A DNA stretch of 64,000 nt. Source: Macrostomum hystrix (taxonomy: Eukaryota; Platyhelminthes; Macrostomidae). The stretch is taken from assembly GCA_950097015.1 (NCBI GenBank), contig CATNEN010000038.1, forward strand, positions 30,100,501 to 30,164,500. Reading direction: 5' to 3'. The stretch's first letter is position 1. Each line of letters opens with the position of its first letter. Both the position numbers and the translations under genes were made by a program. Under the pieces are notes generated by a model, which had not been told where the DNA came from, did no database searches, and saw only the letters and a list, made by a program, of their open reading frames with translations. Positions 60,201 to 64,000 of this stretch are shown here, one piece after another.

Positions 60201-62111
60201 CCAAGATTCCAAATCGTCTAGGGAGGCTTGGAACGCTTCTAAAGAGCATATATCTGATTCCAGTGCCAATTGTCGTTCAGCAACAGTTAATTGCAGTTGA
60301 CTGTACAGATTGCCAATCTGAAATTTGTGGAAATATGCGCCATTCTTACTACTTATTGACTGAGTTAAGTAGTGAAAAAAGACTTGAGTGATAAAAACTG
60401 ATGACACGGATATCATAGGCATAGACAAACAGACAAAAGGAAAGGACGCAAGAACAGACAGGTAGAAACACTGAAAAGACAGGTAGAAACACTGAAAAGA
60501 CAGGTAGAAACACCAAAAAGACAGGTAGAAACACTGAAAAGATAGGTAGGAACACTGAAAAGACAGGTAGAAACACTGAAAAGACAGGTAGGAACACTGA
60601 AAAGACAGGTAGAAACACTGAAAAGACAGGTAGGAACACTGAAAAGACAGGTAGGAACACTGAATAGACAGGTAGACACACTGAAAAGACAGGTAGAAAC
60701 ACCAAAAAGACAGGTAGAAACACTGAATAGACAGGTAGGAACACTGAAAAGACAGGTAGAAACACTGAAAAGACAGGTAGAAACACTGAAAAGACAGGTA
60801 GAAACACTGAAAAGACAGGTAGGAACACTGAAAAGACAGGTAGAAACACTGAAAAGACAGGTAGAAACACTGAAAAGACAGGTAGGAACACTGAAAAGAC
60901 AGGTAGAAACACTGAAAAGACAGGTAGAAACACCAAAAAGACAGGTAGAAACACTGAATAGACAGGTAGGAACACTGAAAAGACAGGTAGAAACACTGAA
61001 AAGACAGGTAGAAACACCAAAAAGACAGGTAGAAACACTGAATAGACAGGTAGGAACACTGAAAAGACAGGTAGAAACACTGAAAAGACAGGTAGAAACA
61101 CCAAAAAGACAGGTAGAAACACTGAAAAGACAGGTAGGAACACTGAAAAGACAGGTAGAAACACTGAAAAGACAGGTAGAAACACCAAAAAGACAGGTAG
61201 AAACACTGAAAAGACAGGTAGGAACACTGAAAAGACAGGTAGAAACACTGAAAAGACAGGTAGAAACACTGAAAAGACAGGTGGGAACACTGAAAAGACA
61301 GGTAGAAACACTGAAAAGACAGGTAGAAACACCAAAAAGACAGGTAGAAACACTGAATAGACAGGTAGGAACACTGAAAAGACAGGTAGAAACACTGAAA
61401 AGACAGGTAGAAACACCAAAAAGACAGGTAGAAACACTGAATAGACAGGTAGGAACACTGAAAAGACAGGTAGAAACACTGAAAAGACAGGTAGAAACAC
61501 CAAAAAGACAGGTAGAAACACTGAAAAGACAGGTAGGAACACTGAAAAGACAGGTAGAAACACTGAAAAGACAGGTAGAAACACCAAAAAGACAGGTAGA
61601 AACACTGAAAAGACAGGTAGGAACACTGAAAAGACAGGTAGAAACACTGAAAAGACAGGTAGAAACACTGAAAAGACAGGTGGGAACACTGAAAAGACAG
61701 GTAGAAACACTGAAAAGACAGGTAGACACAGGCAGACATCCAAGACAGACCTGATTAGCCTTCTCTTTCAGTGCAGCCAGCTGCTGCTGTTGCTGCTGCA
61801 AGCCGGCAAGGCGCTCGCAAGCGGCCAGCAGTTCGCTAACCCTCAGTCCCTCAGTCTCCAGTCCAGTTTGAATGCCGCTCAGTTCAGTGAGAAGTCGACG
61901 ATGACCCAAAAGATCATCGGCCAATAGAAGACTTCGCTTCGAGTGCCTGGCGGCGCCGGCGTCAACGGTTGCCTGGGCCCGAGACAGCCAAGCCAGCAGG
62001 GCGTCGCATTCGGTAACTAGATCGTCCAGTTGTTGACAATTCGTAGCTGAAGCTGAAGCGGCTGGCAATGATCTGATCGACTGGCTGGGCGTCGATGTGA
62101 TCGAACCAGAT
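39867..62111 (-). CDS. DMD: Dystrophin (dystrophin/utrophin family), 3' part of the gene
   Basis: Coding exons from 5' to 3': 61751-62111, 59694-60317, 58278-58443, [54819-55458 alternative first exon], 51189-51916, 49791-50073, 47658-48915, 47138-47297, 43802-44607, 42169-42382, 39867-40811. All phases match. The order is the dystrophin order: spectrin-like helical repeats, WW domain, EF-hand-like modules, ZZ zinc finger, then a coiled coil with [13 protein letters not shown] and [18 protein letters not shown]. Dystrophin links cortical actin to the membrane dystroglycan complex. WW-EF-ZZ binds beta-dystroglycan, and the C-terminal coiled coil binds dystrobrevin and syntrophins. The N-terminal actin-binding domain must lie beyond 64000. 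Unusual features are long polyQ insertions in linkers and a tandem array in every intron. The assignment is near certain. Confidence 0.95.
40860..41045. repeat. 21-bp repeat, first block
   Basis: The unit is CAAGGTTCTATGGTAATGGC plus C, about eight copies. It is the same family as 41765-42095 in the same dystrophin intron. Confidence 0.9.
41146..41230 (-). tRNA. tRNA-Ser(TGA)-like gene or pseudogene
   Basis: The minus strand folds as a class II tRNA. CTACAG pairs with CTGTAG in the acceptor, apart from a mismatched first pair. The D arm is GCTGATTGGTTAGGGC. The anticodon arm is CTGAA-TTTGAGA-TTTAG (anticodon TGA), followed by a long variable arm and GTGGG-TTCGAAT-CCCAT. The mismatch at the acceptor end, an A at the discriminator position (Ser normally G) and C at position 8 argue for a pseudogene or SINE head rather than an active gene. 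Confidence 0.5.
41593..41674 (+). tRNA. tRNA-Ser-type gene with anticodon TTA (predicted UAA suppressor)
   Basis: An intact class II cloverleaf of 82 bases. The acceptor GCCTGCA/TGCAGGC has seven perfect pairs. The D arm is GCCGAGTGGTTAAGGC (box A). The anticodon arm is TCAGA-TTTTAAA-TCTGG. The variable arm is GGGC-TTT-GCCC and the T arm is GAAGG-TTCGAAT-CCTTC (box B). The discriminator is G, as in eukaryotic tRNA-Ser (Leu uses A), and the variable arm is also Ser-like. In the seven-base loop positions 34-36 (41626-41628) are TTA, which pairs with the stop codon UAA; a normal Ser(TGA) loop would differ by one base. A T6 run at 41681-41686 is a proper Pol III terminator. It lies antisense to the dystrophin transcript. 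Expression and charging are unknown; a recently inserted non-functional copy remains possible. Confidence 0.85.
41677..41771 (-). pseudogene. Duplicated 3' end of a dystrophin exon with its splice donor
   Basis: The segment repeats 42099-42191 with few changes. It contains the intronic TATTACTAACTAGTAGTATA, the donor CAG|GTGAGG and upstream codons for EADNRHLQ (EAENRRLQ in the true exon). The duplication begins at the terminator of the TTA tRNA. The rest of the exon is absent, replaced by the 21-bp repeat. Confidence 0.8.
41765..42095. repeat. 21-bp repeat, second block
   Basis: GGTTCTATGGTAATGGCCAA-type units with TTTTTCATGGCCTAAAGTTC variants, about 15 copies. It ends just before the exon at 42169. 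Confidence 0.9.
42169..42382 (-). CDS. DMD: Dystrophin exon: first C-terminal coiled-coil segment
   Basis: It begins with [16 protein letters not shown], the counterpart of vertebrate DDEHLLIQHYCQSLNQ. A 10-Ala run and a Pro/Gln stretch follow, and it ends with [11 protein letters not shown] before donor GTGAGG. Phase 2 in, phase 0 out. Confidence 0.93.
42453..43745. repeat. 37-bp minisatellite, about 35 copies
   Basis: The unit is AACTGAGGATCTTGCAGATC, AAAGTGTCAATTATCCC, with few variable positions (GTGTC/GTGAC, ATCCC/ATTCC, CAGAT/CAGTT). It fills the 1.4-kb intron between the ZZ exon and the DDEH exon, from about 70 bases after one splice site to about 55 before the other. Confidence 0.97.
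43802..44607 (-). CDS. DMD: Dystrophin exon: ZZ zinc finger and linker
   Basis: It begins [20 protein letters not shown], then [11 protein letters not shown]. The ZZ domain follows, with CSGC, CLKC and CQQC pairs and a [11 protein letters not shown] end (vertebrate ...HKMHYPMVEY). Next are [25 protein letters not shown] and [13 protein letters not shown], all dystrophin landmarks. A 16-Gln run directly follows the ASRLAEVE helix, where vertebrates have only a short linker. It ends in phase 2 at the donor GTGAGA. Confidence 0.95.
44680..45350. repeat. 32-bp minisatellite, about 21 copies
   Basis: The unit is AAGGCCTACTCAAACTCCCA, TCTCGAAATTTG, with TATTTG or AAATTTG variants. It shares GAAGGCCTACTCAAACTC with the reverse complement of the array at 22470-22860 in the channel gene. 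Confidence 0.95.
45703..45936 (-). CDS. Candidate alternative terminal exon of dystrophin or small antisense ORF
   Basis: An acceptor-like GGCCAG at 45937 is followed by a 77-codon frame. It reads [40 protein letters not shown] and [20 protein letters not shown] before TAA. It lies in the intron between the EF-hand exon (phase-0 donor at 47138) and the ZZ exon. The frame fits phase 0, so splicing would give a dystrophin lacking ZZ and the coiled coil. The composition is protein-like but no homology is recognised. Confidence 0.35.
   Translation of the reverse strand, partial: LARPGLSRSESRRYRRMPSDLHRQLARDLRAIADSPETLNEQVDVVSHCLSPCGLCNAVEHLDSNSDSRALLINAKM
46005..47005. repeat. 19-bp minisatellite, about 52 copies
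   Basis: The unit is TGTGTCTAACAGATTGGAG with GGAC, GAAG and TTTG variants. The same unit forms the array at 50375-51180 three introns upstream in the gene. Confidence 0.97.
47138..47297 (-). CDS. DMD: Dystrophin exon: second EF-hand region
   Basis: It encodes [40 protein letters not shown] and [13 protein letters not shown], nearly identical to vertebrate [11 protein letters not shown]...[19 protein letters not shown]. Phase 2 in (completing an Arg codon), phase 0 out (donor GTGCGA). Confidence 0.96.
47335..47575. repeat. 22-bp then 21-bp repeats
   Basis: GACTGGGGGATTGACAATCT plus TA about seven times, then AATCCTAGGGATCGACAATC plus G about four times. It occupies most of the 360-base intron 47298-47657. 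Confidence 0.92.
47658..48915 (-). CDS. DMD: Dystrophin exon: last spectrin-like repeat, polyQ, WW domain, first EF-hand region
   Basis: The first 170 residues are helical and spectrin-like ([20 protein letters not shown]). Two polyQ segments follow (one interrupted by Arg, one of 10). The WW domain has [20 protein letters not shown] and ETSWDHP. The EF-hand region reads [32 protein letters not shown] and [20 protein letters not shown], ending GLEDKYR at the donor GTGAGC. Vertebrates read [23 protein letters not shown] plus EF-hands form the dystroglycan-binding module. Confidence 0.96.
49235..49775. repeat. 28-bp minisatellite, about 19 copies
   Basis: The unit is CCAGAATCCCATTTCCCAAA, CCGAAATT. 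It comes within about 15 bases of the splice donor of the exon ending at 49791. It is open in several frames on both strands, which gives spurious ORFs. Confidence 0.95.
49791..50073 (-). CDS. DMD: Dystrophin exon: spectrin-like segment
   Basis: It encodes 94 codons, [20 protein letters not shown] then [20 protein letters not shown] and [20 protein letters not shown]. Tryptophans are spaced as in spectrin-repeat helices. Phase 0 in, phase 1 out. Confidence 0.88.
50178..50383 (+). mobile_element. SINE family 1 with intact tRNA-like head
   Basis: GTGGCGCAGCGGTCTAACGC (box A) and GAGCTCGATTCTG (box B) are followed by TTTACGCCCTTGAGGGGCCA and TACACTGCCTGACGATAAGA. The element stops at GAAAGTCAAGG, directly fused to the 19-bp array. 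It is antisense to dystrophin. Confidence 0.88.
50375..51180. repeat. 19-bp minisatellite, about 42 copies
   Basis: TGTGTCTAACAGATTGGAG with frequent GATTAGAG and GCCTAAC variants, the same family as 46005-47005. It ends 8 bases from the splice donor of the exon ending at 51189. Confidence 0.97.
51189..51916 (-). CDS. DMD: Dystrophin exon shared by long and short isoforms: spectrin-like and linker
   Basis: It begins [20 protein letters not shown], a helix in spectrin style, with [11 protein letters not shown] Gln/His and Pro-rich linker with [14 protein letters not shown] follows, then [20 protein letters not shown] and an acidic [14 protein letters not shown] segment. It ends [10 protein letters not shown] at donor GTCAGT. 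The two possible upstream exons, 54819-55458 and 58278-58443, both end in phase 1 and fit it. Confidence 0.88.
51945..52735. repeat. 24-bp minisatellite, about 33 copies
   Basis: The unit is TCTGTCACTCTGGCTCTCCT plus GTTA, with GACTCTC and CTTGTTA variants. It starts about 30 bases from the exon at 51916, leaving little room for a 3' splice signal. It is open on both strands (8-residue repeats), not coding. Confidence 0.97.
53177..53531. mobile_element. hAT-like MITE (non-autonomous DNA transposon)
   Basis: Perfect 14-bp terminal inverted repeats, CAGTGGCGCAACCA and TGGTTGCGCCACTG, bound a 355-bp element without a transposase. Subterminal G-rich blocks and CCCCTTCGGCCCGC are also mirrored. 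The flanking octamers AAGCAGAA and AAACAGAC match at 6 of 8 positions, a decayed 8-bp target duplication as expected for hAT. Confidence 0.8.
53532..54296. other. Intron, no exon seen
   Basis: A pyrimidine-rich stretch (about 53740-54080) with many TCTTCTC words, then mixed sequence. Nothing coding was recognised. Confidence 0.4.
54297..54380. repeat. (CAGT)n microsatellite, about 20 copies
   Basis: A pure tetranucleotide run in the dystrophin intron. Confidence 0.97.
54557..54790. repeat. 16-bp repeat next to the alternative first exon's donor
   Basis: The unit is GATGGGATTAGAATCT, drifting to AAATGGGATCAGAATT, about 14 copies. It ends about 28 bases from the splice donor at 54818. Confidence 0.9.
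54819..55458 (-). CDS. DMD: Alternative first exon of a short dystrophin isoform
   Basis: The ATG at 55458 is immediately preceded by an in-frame TAA, so this exon cannot continue an upstream reading frame and must start translation. It encodes a unique 213-residue N-terminus, [20 protein letters not shown], with an acidic Ser/Asp-rich stretch, [20 protein letters not shown] and a basic Gln/Arg/Ala-rich helix. Donor GTGAGC leaves phase 1, matching exon 51189-51916. The resulting isoform of about 1677 aa would keep the last spectrin-like segments, WW, EF-hands, ZZ and coiled coil. Vertebrate and Drosophila dystrophin genes also make short forms from internal promoters. Confidence 0.8.
55459..55700 (-). 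promoter_or_regulatory. Candidate internal promoter of dystrophin
   Basis: On the minus strand, upstream of the alternative first ATG, there are several CCAAT-type words (AACCAATAAG, CCCATTGG, AGCCAATGAC) and an AGCTATAATTAAG TATA-like word. They are suggestive only. Confidence 0.35.
55940..57105. repeat. 20-bp minisatellite with two sub-blocks
   Basis: AATGTTCAGGAGAGAACTTG dominates 55940-56640 and AATGTTCAGAAGAGGACTTC 56650-57020. Higher-order periods (a repeated block with GCGCACGAGTACACCTG at 56643 and 56823) are visible. About 57 copies. Confidence 0.96.
57106..57807. other. Intron, no exon seen
   Basis: AT-rich unique sequence. Confidence 0.45.
57808..58094 (-). mobile_element. tRNA-derived SINE, family 2, well-preserved copy
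   Basis: On the minus strand the head reads TAGCCTAGTGGTTAGGGCCT (box A) and GGGGGTTCGATTCCCGACTC (box B). The body has TCTGCATTGCTTCAGTTCAC and CCAGCATCAGCTGGG, and the end is CTGACCCAATTGGGGCAGGTG. Flanks CTACTTCTTTATTACTT and CTACTTATTATTACTT look like a target-site duplication. It is in sense orientation with dystrophin. It is the closest relative of the copy at 7974-8262. Confidence 0.87.
58278..58443 (-). CDS. DMD: Dystrophin exon: spectrin-like segment upstream of the short-isoform start
   Basis: It encodes 55 codons, [20 protein letters not shown] then [20 protein letters not shown] and [12 protein letters not shown]. Phase 0 in, phase 1 out (donor GTGAGT). It joins directly to exon 51189-51916 in the long isoform, skipping 54819-55458. 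Confidence 0.82.
58665..59660. repeat. 21-bp minisatellite, about 46 copies
   Basis: The unit is CACCTGAAGCTAAATCCAAT plus T, with CCAAATTTAATT and GTAAATCC variants. It ends about 34 bases from the donor of exon 59694-60317. Confidence 0.96.
59694..60317 (-). CDS. DMD: Dystrophin exon: spectrin-like repeat with Ala/Pro/Ser linker
   Basis: It encodes 208 codons in phase 0 on both sides. Helices [36 protein letters not shown] and [20 protein letters not shown] come first. A low-complexity [11 protein letters not shown] linker follows, then [20 protein letters not shown]. Sequence identity to other dystrophins is low, as is usual for the rod. Confidence 0.85.
60440..61735. repeat. 21-bp minisatellite, about 61 copies
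   Basis: The plus-strand unit is CTGAAAAGACAGGTAGAAAC plus A, with CCAAAAAG and GGAACA variants. On the coding (minus) strand each unit contains TCTTTTCAGTGTTTCTACC, which resembles a 3' splice site. It ends about 16 bases from the donor of exon 61751-62111. Because 21 is a multiple of 3 it is open in several frames. Confidence 0.97.
61751..62111 (-). CDS. DMD: Dystrophin exon: spectrin-like repeat
   Basis: It enters with one base of a split codon and continues [20 protein letters not shown], then [20 protein letters not shown] and [20 protein letters not shown]. It then reads [20 protein letters not shown], ending KEKANQ at donor GTCTGT. The gene continues to the right beyond 64000. Confidence 0.85.
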
Positions 62112-62154
62112 CTAGAACAGGGTGCGGTTTTGTAGAATTATTGTAGTGGCGCTG

Positions 62155-62255
62155 GGACCTTTGTGAGTCGACGCTAATTTGGGACGCAGCCGCTGAGAAA
62201 AGGCTTCATGAGCTTTTGTCATAAAATGAAAAGACAGTCCTCCTTCAAGTGTCGT
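62155..62255 (+). mobile_element. SINE family 1 fragment
   Basis: GGGACGCAGCCGCTGAGAAA, AGGCTTCATGAGCTTTTGTC, then CCTCCTTCAAG, corresponds to the middle of the full SINE at 20822-21184. Diverged. Confidence 0.5.
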
Positions 62256-62394
62256 AAAAATTATGATTCTTAAACATATTTATTCGCCCAATTTCAGATG
62301 GGTGAATTGAACAACTGTGAAGCCTCACAAACGATAAGCTAATAAATTTCACGATTTGAGAATAAAAATCAATACTTTATGTCAAGCACTGCCT

Positions 62395-62970
62395 CAATAT
62401 TCATCCCCAATCAATCCCACATTCTCCCATCTAATCTGACCCACAATCTCCCATCCAATCTGACCCACATTCTCACATCCAATGTACCCCACATTCTCAC
62501 ATCCAATCTGACCCACATTCTCACATCCAATCTGACCCACATTCTCACATCCAATCTGACCCACATTCTCCCATCTAATCTGACCCACATTCTCCCATCT
62601 AATCTGACCCACATTCTCCCATCCAATGTACCCCACATTCTCACATCCAATCTGACCCACATTCTCCCATCCAATCTGACCCACGTTCTCCCATCCAATC
62701 TACCCCACATTCACCCATCCAATCTGACCCACGTTCTCACATCCAATCTGACCCACATTCTCACATCCAACCTACCCCACATTCACCCATCCAATCTACC
62801 AAACATTCACCCATCCAATCTACCAAACATTCACCCATCCAATCTGACCCACATTCTCACATCCAATCTACCCCACATTCACCCATCCAATCTGACCCAC
62901 ATTCTCACATCCAATCTACCCCACATTCAGCTGTCCAATCTGACCCACATTCTCCCATCCAGTCTTACGT
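62395..62970. repeat. 24-bp minisatellite, about 24 copies
   Basis: The unit is CCAATCTGACCCACATTCTC plus ACAT, with CTACCCCACATTC and CCCATC variants. Confidence 0.95.
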
Positions 62971-63479
62971 TACATGTACTCGTACTTTCTGCCATTCGCT
63001 CTACTCACTTTATTAATCAATTTCAACCTAATTTTATCTATCTTGATGTTTTCTCCTTCACTTTGCATTTGGTTTGTTGTAAACAAAATTAAAAGAAAAC
63101 ACGGAGAAGTAAATTAACTGCTTGTAGTAAATACTCGATTCTAAGCTCGTATCTCTTAAAAAATCACATAGAAACGCCAATCAGGAACGATCGATACCCT
63201 GCAGTTTTAGCCTTCTGTGAGCCAAAACAACTTTCCTTCTGGGGATAAATCGATTTCTGGAAATTACGCTCGCAGTTGTGCTGTCGGGAAAGTAGAGAAA
63301 AATACACTATATGCATGCGTATACATGTATATTTGAACCTACGCAATGACTAGAATATAAACATGAGAAGACTAGCTAGCAGATTCTGTTTTTGACAATA
63401 ATCGGAATTACATATAGAGTCTGAAAGTTGGGCCAATTCGGATATATTATATGCTAATGGTTTTAGATTCTAGTTAACC
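62971..63479. other. Intron, no exon seen
   Basis: AT-rich unique sequence. Confidence 0.45.
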
Positions 63480-64000
63480 AGTTCTTGCTTCGATTCCGGC
63501 AACGGCTACTGCCGCGATTCCACTACAACTGCTTTCTTGCTTCGATTCCAGTGTAACTTCTTTCCTGCTTCGATTCTAGCTACGGATACTGCTGCGATTC
63601 CAGTACAACTGCTTTCTCGCTTCGATTCTAGCTACGGATACTGCTGCGATTCCAGTACAACTGCTTTCTCGCTTCGATTCTAGCTACGGATACTGCTGCG
63701 ATTCCAGTGAAACTGCTTTCTCGCTTCGATTCTAGCTACGGATACTGCTGCGATTCCAGTGAAACTGCTTTCTTGCTTCGATTCCAGTGTAACTGCTTTC
63801 TTACTTCGATTCCAGCTATGGATACTGCTGCGATTCCAGTACAACTGCTTTCTCGCTTCGATTCTAGCTACGGATACTGCTGCGATTCCAGTGTAACTGC
63901 TTTCTTGCTTCGATTCTAGCTACGGATACTGCTGCGATTCCAGTACAACTGCTTTCTCGCTTCGATTCTAGCTACGGATACTGCTGCGATTCCAGTACAA
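63480..64000. repeat. 52-bp tandem repeat running off the window
   Basis: The unit is GCTTCGATTCTAGCTACGGA, TACTGCTGCGATTCCAGTAC, AACTGCTTTCTC, about 10 copies with some half-units. It continues past the right edge. Confidence 0.94.

Noticed and set aside
59661-62068. Minus-strand ORFs of 692, 551 and 464 codons
   Set aside because: Real spectrin-like exons at both ends are joined through an intronic 21-bp array. The CAG|GTCTGT donor and TTTCAG acceptor with matching phase define the exons better.

Overview
This is nuclear DNA of an animal. Genes are split by GT-AG introns, tRNA-derived SINEs recur, polyglutamine tracts are frequent, and the protein families are metazoan. A chloride channel of the protostome glutamate-gated/glycine-receptor-like class, a dystrophin and a RASL10-type GTPase together suggest a protostome invertebrate, perhaps a flatworm or another lophotrochozoan. 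The species cannot be fixed from the window alone.

Layout. (1) 313-2103 (+): three exons of a coiled-coil protein whose gene enters from the left. (2) 4264-19063 (+): a 19-exon coiled-coil gene. Every exon junction keeps phase and the product is about 1242 aa. The exons in (1) may be an upstream promoter form of the same gene. A single-exon polyQ gene lies antisense inside one of its introns (10527-11612). (3) 20557-24463 (+): a complete four-exon Cys-loop anion channel with a TATA box and a four-copy CRE-bearing repeat upstream. (4) 24.5-28.1 kb: an intergenic cluster of foldback (palindromic) elements. (5) 29907-31491 (+): a two-exon gene of unknown function. (6) 32617-33588 (+): a RASL10-like small GTPase in one exon. 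(7) 33.6-39.8 kb: an intergenic stretch of satellites, including a G-quadruplex-type array. (8) 39867-62111 and beyond (-): the 3' part of a dystrophin gene (spectrin-like region, WW, EF-hand, ZZ, C-terminal coiled coil), including an alternative first exon for a short isoform.

The most striking global pattern is that nearly every longer intron carries its own tandem array (units 12-85 bp, up to about 75 copies). Several arrays run to within 4-40 bases of a splice site, and all of the dystrophin introns resolved here have one. The most unusual single object is an intact serine-type tRNA gene (41593-41674) inside a dystrophin intron. By position its anticodon is TTA, which would read the UAA stop codon. 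It sits against a duplicated copy of the neighbouring dystrophin exon end.

Exon boundaries were derived by hand from reading frame, splice dinucleotides and phase agreement. Family assignments rest on motif recognition without a database search.
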